Shown one piece after another: positions 21,334 through 29,326 of a stretch of 64,000 bases of DNA; positions within the stretch are counted from its first letter, which is position 1, and the number at the start of each line of letters is the position of its first letter. Made by a program: the position numbers and the translations under genes. Under the pieces are notes generated by a model that was not told where the DNA came from, made no database searches, and was given only the letters and a program-made list of their open reading frames with translations. Origin of the DNA: Vibrio nigripulchritudo ATCC 27043 (lineage in GTDB: Bacteria; Pseudomonadota; Gammaproteobacteria; Enterobacterales; Vibrionaceae); the NCBI RefSeq assembly GCF_000222685.1, contig NZ_AFWJ01000001.1:124001-188000 (forward strand). The letters are read 5' to 3'.

Positions 21334-21450
21334 ATGAATAGTCAATTGCCAATGGGACGTGTACCCAAACCATTGCCTCTGCCTAACCGTCATCAACGCG
21401 GAACAGGACACTGGAGAACGCCTCAGCAGGGAAAACAACCTGCAAAATAG
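21334..21450 (+). CDS. Small proline-rich hypothetical protein (38 aa)
   Basis: A 38-codon ORF starting MNSQLPMGRVPKPLPLP, basic and rich in Pro, Gln and Arg, with no hydrophobic segment. It has a good ribosome-binding site (TGAGGAGTGACTT-ATG) in an otherwise empty 326-base gap between nfo and ung. I recognise no family. The composition suggests an unstructured cationic peptide. Support is the ribosome-binding site and position only. Confidence 0.5.
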   Translation: MNSQLPMGRVPKPLPLPNRHQRGTGHWRTPQQGKQPAK

Positions 21451-21498
21451 CCGGAATCCAGAAAGTACCTAAGTCAAACTGTGGCATGGGTATGGTCA

Positions 21499-21574
21499 CC
21501 TCGCTGTACTTTTCGATAGAATATCAAGCTGATATCTAGGGTCTTTAGTCCCTAATCTTGAAAAGACAGCGAGG
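21499..21574 (+). promoter_or_regulatory. Predicted branched RNA structure covering the ung ribosome-binding site
   Basis: Outer arms CCTCGCTGT-A-CTTTTC (21499-21514) and GAAAAG-ACAGCGAGG (21560-21574) pair over 15 bp with one bulged A. Between them lie two smaller hairpins: ATATCA-AGC-TGATAT (21521-21535) and TAGGG...CCCTA (21537-21554). The result is a three-way junction. The right outer arm contains GCGAGG, the Shine-Dalgarno of ung (ATG at 21580), so folding would block translation initiation. Pairings are read by eye; regulation is inferred. Confidence 0.55.
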
Positions 21575-21579
21575 ATACT

Positions 21580-22257
21580 ATGAGCGAGTCACTGACTTGG
21601 CACGACGTAATTGGCGGAGAAAAAGAACAGCCTTATTTTGCCGACACTATGCAGTTTGTTCGTCAGGAACGTGCCAATGGCAAGGTGATTTATCCACCAG
21701 AGAGCGATGTCTTTAACGCTTTCCGATTTACCGAATTTCAAGATGTGAAAGTCGTTTTGTTGGGGCAGGATCCTTACCATGGTCCGAATCAGGCGCATGG
21801 TCTTTGCTTTTCTGTTTTACCCGGGATTAAGCCGCCACCTTCATTAGTCAATATGTACAAAGAGCTGGCTCAGGATATCCAGAGTTTTGAAATCCCAAAT
21901 CATGGTTACTTGAAAAGCTGGGCGGAGCAGGGCGTTCTTATGCTCAATACCGTACTCACGGTAGAGCAGGGGAAAGCGCATTCGCATTCAAAAACAGGTT
22001 GGGAAACGTTTACCGATCGCGTCATTGAAGCCGTTAATCAGCACCGAGAAGGTGTCGTATTCTTACTCTGGGGTTCGCATGCCCAGAAAAAAGGCAAAAT
22101 GATAGATAGAAATAAGCATCATGTTCTTGCTGCTCCCCATCCGTCTCCACTTTCCGCACACCGAGGCTTTTTTGGATGCGGGCACTTCTCTAAAGCTAAC
22201 GAGATTCTCCTAGGTCAAAGTCACAAACCGATAAACTGGCAACCAATTTCTGACTAA
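21580..22257 (+). CDS. ung: Uracil-DNA glycosylase
   Basis: Family 1 uracil-DNA glycosylase, 225 residues, removing uracil from DNA at the start of base-excision repair. Catalytic Asp64 lies in LLGQDPYHG, and the second motif is [17 protein letters not shown] with the catalytic His. The [11 protein letters not shown] segment is also typical. The GAGG ribosome-binding site is inside a predicted stem (see 21499-21574). Confidence 0.98.
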   Translation: MSESLTWHDVIGGEKEQPYFADTMQFVRQERANGKVIYPPESDVFNAFRFTEFQDVKVVLLGQDPYHGPNQAHGLCFSVLPGIKPPPSLVNMYKELAQDIQSFEIPNHGYLKSWAEQGVLMLNTVLTVEQGKAHSHSKTGWETFTDRVIEAVNQHREGVVFLLWGSHAQKKGKMIDRNKHHVLAAPHPSPLSAHRGFFGCGHFSKANEILLGQSHKPINWQPISD

Positions 22258-22332
22258 TTTTTAATCAATATCAATGAAGGCTTCTTTTCTCGTTCCTAGA
22301 CTGAAATTGAGGAAAAAAAGAGGAAGGAAGCC

Positions 22333-22884
22333 ATGATTATAGAAAGAATAAGGCGAGAACATGGTTATATGGTACGTTTGTTGGCGATCCTAAATGGAAA
22401 ACTGGAACAGCTGAAAAACGAAAAGCCCATTAACTACAGCCTAATCAAAGAGATCACCGATTACCTAGCGGATCACTCTCAAGCCGTTCATCACCCAAAA
22501 GAAGATATTCTGTATTTGCACTATGCCAAGCATTACGGTCAGCAACAGCAGATTGATGATTTAGAGCAAGAGCACGTAGCTCTGTCTGAAGTAACAGAAG
22601 CCTTTCAAAATACTGTTGAGATGATTCTGCACGATGCCGTTATCCCTCTCGATATGTTTGCGGATCAACTGGAAGACTTCATTTCCCGGCAGAAAAACCA
22701 CCTGGAATTGGAAGAAAGGGAAGTCTTACCGCAAATCGCTAAGACATTTACGGCGGAGGACTGGAGAGTCGTCGAAAACCAGTGGCTTCACGATGATGAA
22801 GACCCGGTATTTGGTGATACGATTGCCGATCAATACCGTCAGCTTGCCGCCAGAGTCCGGCAAACCAAATATGAAGCAATCTAG
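22333..22884 (+). CDS. Hemerythrin-like HHE domain protein
   Basis: Helical protein of 183 residues with hemerythrin-type metal ligands in order: REHGYM near the N-terminus, DHSQAVHHPKEDILY, LEQEHVALSE and NHLELEEREVLP. This pattern binds a di-iron centre. Bacterial members sense or bind oxygen, nitric oxide or iron in the cytoplasm; which applies here is not readable. AGAGGAAGGAAG gives a strong ribosome-binding site. Monocistronic, ending before a terminator shared with the convergent DUF3545 gene. Confidence 0.85.
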   Translation: MIIERIRREHGYMVRLLAILNGKLEQLKNEKPINYSLIKEITDYLADHSQAVHHPKEDILYLHYAKHYGQQQQIDDLEQEHVALSEVTEAFQNTVEMILHDAVIPLDMFADQLEDFISRQKNHLELEEREVLPQIAKTFTAEDWRVVENQWLHDDEDPVFGDTIADQYRQLAARVRQTKYEAI

Positions 22885-22923
22885 GACCACGGCTTAGAGC
22901 CATGACCCTATTAGACAAAAACG

Positions 22924-22948
22924 AAAAAGGCACCGAAAGGTGCCTTTT
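22924..22948. terminator. Bidirectional terminator
   Basis: AAAAAGGCACC-GAAA-GGTGCCTTTT, between the hemerythrin gene and the convergent DUF3545 gene. Confidence 0.88.
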
Positions 22949-22951
22949 AAG

Positions 22952-23137
22952 TTATAAATCGATGTCGTCTAAGTCGTACTCGTTACAAACATCCATCTCC
23001 ATAAGTTCACGTTGCAAGCGTTGTCTGTCCTTAATCGCTTCTATTTCACGCCATTTCCTTTTAGCTGGCTTAGAGCGTGTAGAGCGTGTCTGCTGACCAT
23101 CCATAGCCATGATATCTTCGAGTTGAAAGCCATCCAT
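22952..23137 (-). CDS. DUF3545 family small protein
   Basis: A 61-residue charged protein beginning MDGFQLEDIMAMDG with a basic middle (SKPAKRKWREIEAIKDRQRLQREL) and an acidic tail (DLDDIDL). This fits DUF3545, a family of short proteins of unknown function common in Vibrionaceae. I chose the ATG at 23137, which has GAGAGGT just upstream, over an in-frame start 19 codons earlier. Probably helical and cytoplasmic. Confidence 0.75.
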   Translation of the reverse strand: MDGFQLEDIMAMDGQQTRSTRSKPAKRKWREIEAIKDRQRLQRELMEMDVCNEYDLDDIDL

Positions 23138-23850
23138 ATGCGACCTCTCTTTTCTTGTTATAAAGACTCCTAATTGGAGACTTTTAAGTAACATAATTGG
23201 CTGCAGAATAACCTTGATGTGTTTCTCATTTGTTTCTCTTTTATGAAGGTTTTATGAGAAACCCTGCGTAAATTCACAATTTGCGCGCAATTTCAATGTA
23301 CAAAAAACGCGCGATCAGCATCAAATAAAGCAAATTTCTGACATTTATTTATGTTAAAGAAGCGTCCTCGTTGGTCACAAGGGTGAATATGCGAGTCATA
23401 ATTTGTTCGCGGCAAAAAAATATTGGTGGGTGATGAATGGTTGTTCATTGGTGAAATTGCCGAAAAGCTCGCTACGCAAAGGGTTGCGCTATATTTGTGG
23501 CACGCAGAATTTGACCTTTAGTGGATACGTTTTTTGTAAATAATTTTTAGGTGCTTTGTATGGTTGTTGTGCGATATATGTTGTTTGTTGTGTTAATAGT
23601 TCGTGCAAATATAGTGAAAAATAACAAATAAATGAAACTGATTGCATATTGATTTTTGCGATGCAGGTCTGCATTATCCTCGCGGTCAAAATAATCACTC
23701 TGACATTCATCTGACGAGAATCGGTGAAAAGAGCAGAGGCAGTACAGAGCAAAAAATACAACAATGAGGAATCCATTCCTCTCATTCTGTACTGAAAATG
23801 GGAGCACAGCGCTATGCTGTGTCGTTGTCATAACTCTATGCGAGGTTATC
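23138..23850 (+). promoter_or_regulatory. Long structured leader region of the alanine/glycine symporter
   Basis: A 713-base stretch with no credible gene. It contains several RNA-like pairings on the plus strand: CGGCAA (23410-23415) with TTGCCG (23457-23462); CAGTACAG (23740-23747) with CTGTACTG (23787-23794) enclosing AATGAG (23763-23768) / CTCATT (23781-23786); CACAGC-GCTAT-GCTGTG near 23806; and ATAAC/GTTAT bracketing the ribosome-binding site of the symporter. I looked for the glycine riboswitch consensus and did not find it. It could be a long 5' UTR with an unassigned regulatory element or include a small RNA. Confidence 0.45.
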
Positions 23851-25287
23851 GTGGCAGATTTAATTCATTTGATGAACGATCTTCTTTGGGGATCGATTCT
23901 GGTTTATCTACTTGTCGGCGTGGGTGTTTACTTCACATTGCGCCTGGGTTTCATTCAGTTTAGACACTTTGGTCACATGTTCTCCGTTTTGAAGAACAGC
24001 CGAAAGTCAGACGCAGCGGGTATCTCTTCTTTCCAAGCACTTTGTACCTCTCTGGCTGCGCGTGTTGGTACTGGTAACATGGCCGGTGTGGCGGTTGCAC
24101 TGACGGCGGGTGGTCCTGGTGCCATTTTCTGGATGTGGCTCATTGCCATGCTAGGTATGGCAACATCGTTTGCCGAAAGTACCCTTGCACAGCTATACAA
24201 AACCCGTGATGCCGACGGCAACTACCGTGGTGGTCCGGCTTACTACATGGAAAAAGGTCTGGGCATGCGCTGGATGGGCGTGTTGTTCTCTATTTTCCTC
24301 ATCATCGCGTTTGGTCTGGTGTTCAACGCGGTACAGGCAAACTCCATTGCAGGTGCCATGCAAACGGCATTTGGTGTTGAAGCTAAATTCGTCGGTATTG
24401 CGCTTGTCGTGATTTCAGCGTTCATCATTTTTGGTGGTCTGCGCAAGATTGCCCGCACTGCTGAGCTAATCGTTCCTGTTATGGCTCTGGCGTACCTTGT
24501 GTTGGCGTTATTTGTCATGCTGACTAACCTTGAAAAAATCCCAGCCGTGCTGTCTCTGATCTTCAAGAGCGCATTTGGCCTGCAAGAAGCGGCTGCTGGT
24601 GGTTTGGGTTACGCGATTGCACAGGCGATGATTCAAGGTATCAAGCGTGGTCTGTTCTCGAACGAAGCCGGTATGGGTTCTGCACCTAACGCAGCAGCGT
24701 CTGCTACGCCTTATCCGCCGCATCCAGCCTCTCAGGGGTACGTGCAAATGCTGGGTGTATTTACCGATACCATCGTTATCTGTTCTGCGACCGTCGCGAT
24801 TATCCTAATGTCTGGTGAGTATGTACCTCACGGTGAAATTACTGGTATCGAGCTGACTCAGCGTGCATTGAGCAGCCAGGTAGGTGAATGGGGTGGCATC
24901 TTTGTTGCCGTAGCGATTTTCTTCTTCGCTTTTACATCCATCATCGCAAACTACTCTTACGCGGAAACCAACCTGATTTTCCTTGAGCATAATCGCAAGC
25001 AGGGCTTGATCCTATTCCGTCTGATTGTTCTGGGTATGGTGATGTTTGGTTCAATGGCAACACTTCCAACCGTTTGGGGCTTGGCAGATGTGTCCATGGG
25101 CTTAATGGCGATTGTGAACCTTGTAGCCATCCTGTTGCTGTCTGGCATCGTTGTGAAGCTGGCAAAGGACTACAACAAACAGTTGAAAGCAGGCAAAGTG
25201 CCTACCTTTGATGTAAAAGATTACCCAGAGCTGCAATCTCAGCTTGAAGATGGTATCTGGGACAACAAAGACAAAGCGACTAAATAA
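23851..25287 (+). CDS. Alanine/glycine:cation symporter (AGCS family)
   Basis: Sodium-coupled amino-acid transporter of about 478 residues with roughly ten to eleven transmembrane helices. AGCS motifs are present: SFQALCTSLAARVGTGNMAGVAVA and GLFSNEAGMGSAPNAAA. I chose the GTG at 23851 (MADLIHLMNDLLWGS, ribosome-binding site GAGGTT). An in-frame ATG at 23764 would add 29 residues unlike the family and lies inside a predicted hairpin. In E. coli the homologue yaaJ neighbours yaaA near thrABC, and the same trio is within 11 kb here. Ends in a strong terminator. Confidence 0.92.
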   Translation: MADLIHLMNDLLWGSILVYLLVGVGVYFTLRLGFIQFRHFGHMFSVLKNSRKSDAAGISSFQALCTSLAARVGTGNMAGVAVALTAGGPGAIFWMWLIAMLGMATSFAESTLAQLYKTRDADGNYRGGPAYYMEKGLGMRWMGVLFSIFLIIAFGLVFNAVQANSIAGAMQTAFGVEAKFVGIALVVISAFIIFGGLRKIARTAELIVPVMALAYLVLALFVMLTNLEKIPAVLSLIFKSAFGLQEAAAGGLGYAIAQAMIQGIKRGLFSNEAGMGSAPNAAASATPYPPHPASQGYVQMLGVFTDTIVICSATVAIILMSGEYVPHGEITGIELTQRALSSQVGEWGGIFVAVAIFFFAFTSIIANYSYAETNLIFLEHNRKQGLILFRLIVLGMVMFGSMATLPTVWGLADVSMGLMAIVNLVAILLLSGIVVKLAKDYNKQLKAGKVPTFDVKDYPELQSQLEDGIWDNKDKATK

Positions 25288-25313
25288 TAGACATCGCTAA
25301 TCGATACGATTGG

Positions 25314-25345
25314 AAAAGCCATGCTGACTTAGCATGGCTTTTTTT
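25314..25345 (+). terminator. Terminator after the AGCS symporter
   Basis: AAAAGCCATGCT-GACTT-AGCATGGC followed by a T8 run. Confidence 0.92.
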
Positions 25346-25386
25346 ATATGCTTACTACATAAAAACAGCCAAACAGAGTAAAAGTC

Positions 25387-26163
25387 ATGCTTATCGTTGT
25401 ATCACCTGCAAAAACACTGGATTACGAATCACCGCTTGCGACAGAGCGCTTTACGCAACCAACACTGGTTGAGCACAGTGCTGAGCTTATCAAGGAATGT
25501 CGAAAGCTTACGCCTGCAGACATTTCAGGTTTGATGAAAGTGAGCGATAAAATTGCAGGGCTAAATGCAGCAAGGTTTGAAGAGTGGAGTGAAACCTTCA
25601 CTACCGATAATGCGCGTCAGGCGATTCTGGCGTTCAAAGGCGATGTGTATACAGGGCTAGAGGCACAGTCTTTCTCCGAAGAAGAGCTTGATTATGCTCA
25701 GTCGCACCTGAGAATGCTATCCGGTCTTTACGGGTTGTTAAAGCCACTGGATCTGATGCAGCCTTACCGATTGGAAATGGGTACTAAGCTTGGAAACGAG
25801 CGCGGTACTAACCTTTACCAGTTCTGGGGCAATATCATCACTGATGAAGTTAACAAAGCACTTGAAGAGCAGGGTGATAACGTATTGGTTAACCTGGCAT
25901 CTAATGAGTACTTTAAGGCTGTGAAAGCGAAAAACGTGGATGGCACTATCATCACGCCAATCTTTAAAGATTGTAAGAATGGTCAGTATAAGGTGATCAG
26001 TTTCTTCGCTAAGAAAGCGCGCGGCATGATGGCTCGCTACATCATTCAGAATAAAGTGGATTCAGTAGAAGCGTTAACCAAATTTGACACTGCTGGCTAC
26101 TACTTTGACGAAGCAGAATCCACGGCAACAGAACTTGTCTTTAAGCGCGAAGAGCAAAACTGA
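25387..26163 (+). CDS. yaaA: Peroxide stress protein YaaA
   Basis: DUF328/UPF0246 protein of 258 residues, identical in length to E. coli YaaA, which limits intracellular free iron and damage during hydrogen peroxide stress. The N-terminus [15 protein letters not shown] and the internal [23 protein letters not shown] segment are diagnostic. No membrane segments. It is preceded by a terminator and followed by another, so monocistronic. Confidence 0.95.
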   Translation: MLIVVSPAKTLDYESPLATERFTQPTLVEHSAELIKECRKLTPADISGLMKVSDKIAGLNAARFEEWSETFTTDNARQAILAFKGDVYTGLEAQSFSEEELDYAQSHLRMLSGLYGLLKPLDLMQPYRLEMGTKLGNERGTNLYQFWGNIITDEVNKALEEQGDNVLVNLASNEYFKAVKAKNVDGTIITPIFKDCKNGQYKVISFFAKKARGMMARYIIQNKVDSVEALTKFDTAGYYFDEAESTATELVFKREEQN

Positions 26164-26179
26164 TTCAACTGGTTATTAG

Positions 26180-26213
26180 AAAGCCCCAACGGTGAAAACC
26201 GTTGGGGCTTTTT
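26180..26213. terminator. Bidirectional terminator between yaaA and the GH20 gene
   Basis: AAAGCCCCAACGGT-GAAA-ACCGTTGGGGCTTTTT; strong stem with tetraloop serving convergent transcripts. Confidence 0.93.
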
Positions 26214-26234
26214 AGTATTGAATCCGAGTTCAGG

Positions 26235-28004
26235 TTACTGAGAAAGCAGCTGTCTGAGATATTGAAGGCGCGCCATACTCTGCTTGCAGCCTCCAAGACG
26301 GAACTTTTCCTGCCAGAGAATGGCATATTCCGACTCGATATCAGCCACCATTCTAACCAGCTTTCGTTTGAGCGAATTGGGGAAACTCTCCACTTCACGG
26401 CACTGATTTTGTGCGTATCCAATAGCGATTTCAGTGGCCAGTTTCATGGTTTTAAGCGTCCACAGTAATTCACTTTTCAGCGTACTTTCCCGTTCCCCGC
26501 CTAACTTGCTTTCCATTTCAGTCAACGACATGATGCTTTGCTGCATCTTCTCTGTGTCTTCGAGCAGTGCTCGGCGAATGTGGCGACGCGATTTCTGGTC
26601 GAACACAAATGGTCCATAAAAGGCGCAGTTGGGGGTAGTGACACCAGAGTCCAGATACGCATCTTGAACTTCTAATAAGGCATCTGTCAGGCTTTGATAT
26701 TCTTTACCCCAGAAGGCGCCCAGTATTTTGCTCATTGGAATGTCCTGATGCTGGGCTTCTCCCCAGGCCATTGCTGCCCCGAACACGTATGCGGGCAATG
26801 AGAAAGAAAACTGTTGGGCGTGCCCCATGTCGCCCCATTCAGAAATTTGATACCCCTGACCGCCGTACTTCAACGCAGAAATAGCGGCGCGTCTCATGTG
26901 CACTTGCGCCGACTTCCAGCGCCCCGCTACAGAAGCAAACGTATTGGTTGAAACCACAACCTGAAAAGGGTAACCAAACTCAGCCAGTCTGGCGTGTTCT
27001 TCGTCGTATGGATGGTCTTCTTCGTATCCCCAGTTGAGCAGTTCCAGCTCTTTAGGAAGGTGAGGCAGGATTTCTGGATAGCGGAACAACATGTCACTGA
27101 AGATTTGACAATACATTCCGCGCTGGCGCGCCAGGTCCAACACTTTATTGAGGTAGTTGAGGTATACCTGACCCTGCCCGAGAGATTCACACTCCGCCTT
27201 GCTGCCATCTACACCTAAATCCATGGTTTCATCAAAATTGATGTTTAATGTTTTACTGGAAAAGTTGGGTAGCAGTTCATCCAGCAGGTCAGCAATAAAG
27301 CCAGGTACATCTGGCGACACAGGGTTTAAGCCAAATGATTCTGGGCGAAAGTCCCCTCGTTGATCATAGAAACCAGACGTCTGTTCAGCTAAGTAGGTGT
27401 ATTCCGGATGACATAGCCACTTTTCCATATGTCCAAAAGTCGCCTGATTAGGAATAAGCTCGATGCCTTTGGTTTTACAGTAATAATCCAGAGCCCGAAT
27501 TTGTTGCGGAGTCAGTGGATCGTAGTCCTGCCAGACCGTGTGATGCTGTTGGTAAGCAAAAGTGTGCTCGGTATAAAACTGTAACTGGTTGATCCGCAGA
27601 GAAGACCAGAAGTCGATCAATTCAAACAGCGTGTCCATGGTCGGGATCTTGTCACGGCTCACGTCCAGAATAATGCCGCGTTGCGGAAAATCCGGCTGAT
27701 CGAACAAAGTCAGAAATGGCAATGAAGAGGCGCACTGATCCACAAGCTGATTGATCAAGTGATGGGCATACAAGATCCCAGATTCATCTTTGTATTGGAT
27801 CAGAACCAGTTGTCTGGTGATCTGAATACCAAATGCCTGATCACTGAAGTCACTGCACATCTGATATTCCACCATGGGTGATGAAATTCGCTCCCCCATG
27901 ACTTTTGGGATCATGCCCTTTGAAAGACCAGGAATAAACAGCTCGCCCTGTTCAAAGGTGAGAGATTTAGGAGCGGGAAACAAAGATGGGCATTTATCTG
28001 CCAT
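26235..28004 (-). CDS. Cytoplasmic family 20 glycoside hydrolase (beta-N-acetylhexosaminidase type)
   Basis: Protein of 589 residues with an N-terminal zincin-like segment and a GH20 catalytic barrel. The catalytic Asp-Glu pair is Asp258-Glu259 (NINFDET), preceded by GHMEKWL. There is no signal peptide, so it should act in the cytoplasm on imported oligosaccharides carrying terminal N-acetylhexosamine. It lies 11 bases downstream of the ROK regulator with a GAGGT site, and the pair diverges from a four-gene sugar ABC importer. This suggests uptake of an intact glycan followed by intracellular cleavage. The exact sugar (GlcNAc, GalNAc or another) is not determined. Confidence 0.85.
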   Translation of the reverse strand: MADKCPSLFPAPKSLTFEQGELFIPGLSKGMIPKVMGERISSPMVEYQMCSDFSDQAFGIQITRQLVLIQYKDESGILYAHHLINQLVDQCASSLPFLTLFDQPDFPQRGIILDVSRDKIPTMDTLFELIDFWSSLRINQLQFYTEHTFAYQQHHTVWQDYDPLTPQQIRALDYYCKTKGIELIPNQATFGHMEKWLCHPEYTYLAEQTSGFYDQRGDFRPESFGLNPVSPDVPGFIADLLDELLPNFSSKTLNINFDETMDLGVDGSKAECESLGQGQVYLNYLNKVLDLARQRGMYCQIFSDMLFRYPEILPHLPKELELLNWGYEEDHPYDEEHARLAEFGYPFQVVVSTNTFASVAGRWKSAQVHMRRAAISALKYGGQGYQISEWGDMGHAQQFSFSLPAYVFGAAMAWGEAQHQDIPMSKILGAFWGKEYQSLTDALLEVQDAYLDSGVTTPNCAFYGPFVFDQKSRRHIRRALLEDTEKMQQSIMSLTEMESKLGGERESTLKSELLWTLKTMKLATEIAIGYAQNQCREVESFPNSLKRKLVRMVADIESEYAILWQEKFRLGGCKQSMARLQYLRQLLSQ

Positions 28005-28015
28005 ACAGACCTCGA

Positions 28016-29089
28016 TTAAATACGGCTAGGGGAGGGCAAGACGCTAAACAGTGCAATGTCTTTAGTGATGAGTTTTTGCCAGGCCATTGCTGCGGCACCG
28101 GCTGAAACAGCCTGTGTTCCAAGCGTTGAGAAACTGATGTTAGGGTTCCAGGTTTTTGGTCCATCAGTTTTAGAAAGCTTTTGATCAATGTACGAAACCA
28201 GATTCGCACCATAACGCTGCGCTTCACCACCAATGATTAGGTGATGAATGTTCATAAGACGCCCCAAAAGCACTAACGAAGAAGCGAACTCCTGAAGAAT
28301 TAAGGTCAGGTCGGCAGACTCTTTGCCATTCACTAGCTCACTTTTGTACTGACCAGCAGAAAAGTCGTCACCATAAAACAAGTCGTTGTTCAGGACGAAC
28401 CCCAAACCGATCCCCAAATGTTCCGAGTCAGTGTTCCTATGGTGTGAAGTAAACAGCACGTACAGGAAATTGTCCGTCGGTTCGCGTCGGGTCTGCATCA
28501 TTTCACCCCACGCCGCGCAGTTGGCATCGTTGTCGATGAAAATCGGGTACGCGAAAATCTGGCTCAATTGATCAACCAGAGCCAGAGGCTTATCAATTTC
28601 CAGAGCGTTCGACAGCGACACCTGACCGCTTTCAGGGTCAACAAGACCAGGAAGCCCGATACCGATAGCTAAAATGTTGTCGAACTTGGCTTCAATTTCT
28701 TTCAGAACAGGAGTCAAAACGTGTGCAATTTCTGAAATCACCCCACGGGTTGGCTGAAATGGAATGATAGTACGGTATACGATCAGGCACTCCACATTCA
28801 CAACTGACACATTGATCACGCTGTCGGTCAGTTCGATTCCAACCAGTACTCCAATGTCACTGTTAAGTGAAAGAGACACTTTTGGACGACCGCCTTTGCT
28901 ATTGGCGGGTTTAGCCGTGACTTCTGAAATCAGATCTTTCTCAGTAAGCAGACTCACAATTTTGGTGATCGTCGATTTATCCAAACCCAGCTGTTCGGCA
29001 ACCTCTACCCGCGATATGCGGTTATGACGCCAGATACAATCGAGCACTCTGGATAAGTTAACAATCTTGCTGTTTTGGCTAGGCTTCAT
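28016..29089 (-). CDS. ROK family transcriptional regulator
   Basis: 357 residues: an N-terminal winged helix (ISRVEVAEQLGLDKSTITKIVSLL) followed by a ROK sugar-kinase-like domain (VGIELTDSVINVSVV, IGIGLPGLVDPESG, IDNDANCAAWGEM). The CxCGxxGC zinc motif common in ROK proteins is absent, so it is an atypical member, likely a sugar-responsive repressor without kinase activity. It is cotranscribed with the GH20 gene and divergent from the ABC genes. A perfect ROK-like inverted repeat overlaps the ABC promoter (29288-29314). The start has no good ribosome-binding site. Confidence 0.88.
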   Translation of the reverse strand: MKPSQNSKIVNLSRVLDCIWRHNRISRVEVAEQLGLDKSTITKIVSLLTEKDLISEVTAKPANSKGGRPKVSLSLNSDIGVLVGIELTDSVINVSVVNVECLIVYRTIIPFQPTRGVISEIAHVLTPVLKEIEAKFDNILAIGIGLPGLVDPESGQVSLSNALEIDKPLALVDQLSQIFAYPIFIDNDANCAAWGEMMQTRREPTDNFLYVLFTSHHRNTDSEHLGIGLGFVLNNDLFYGDDFSAGQYKSELVNGKESADLTLILQEFASSLVLLGRLMNIHHLIIGGEAQRYGANLVSYIDQKLSKTDGPKTWNPNISFSTLGTQAVSAGAAAMAWQKLITKDIALFSVLPSPSRI

Positions 29090-29287
29090 AGTTAAGTTGA
29101 TGATGGAAACTAAATGATTATGTTCTTTATAGCGACTTCAATTTGAGGAATCAAGAATAAAAAGTAAACGAATTTCTTTGATTGAGTGAAGTATGATCCG
29201 TACGACCTTTCTTATTTTTCGTTGATAATTTTGTTAACTAAATGTGATCACGATCGTTGTATAGCACAAAAAATCGCCTAGATTATA

Positions 29288-29314
29288 TAGTTAGTTTCCT
29301 GTGTAAACTAACTA
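29288..29314. promoter_or_regulatory. ROK operator overlapping the ABC importer promoter
   Basis: Perfect inverted repeat TAGTTAGTTT / AAACTAACTA with a 7-base spacer, 12 bases before the start of the substrate-binding protein gene. The form is typical of ROK repressor operators, and its position over TATATAG would block transcription or early elongation. A degraded AAACTAA half-site occurs at 29107 near the ROK start, suggesting weaker autoregulation. A partial CRP-like half-site (TGTGATCACG) lies at about 29243. Confidence 0.75.
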
Positions 29315-29326
29315 GAGGATAAAACG

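Noticed and set aside
23489-23831. Two overlapping minus-strand ORFs of 98 and 94 codons upstream of the symporter
   Set aside because: They overlap in different frames, have no family resemblance or proper ribosome-binding site, and cover the structured leader.
23195-23850. Glycine riboswitch before the AGCS symporter
   Set aside because: The conserved core elements (ACCGAAGG and the CUCUCAGGUAAAAGGAC-like segment) are not present.
29240-29262. CRP site upstream of the ABC operon
   Set aside because: Only the left half (TGTGA) fits; the right half matches poorly, so I do not list it as a feature of its own.
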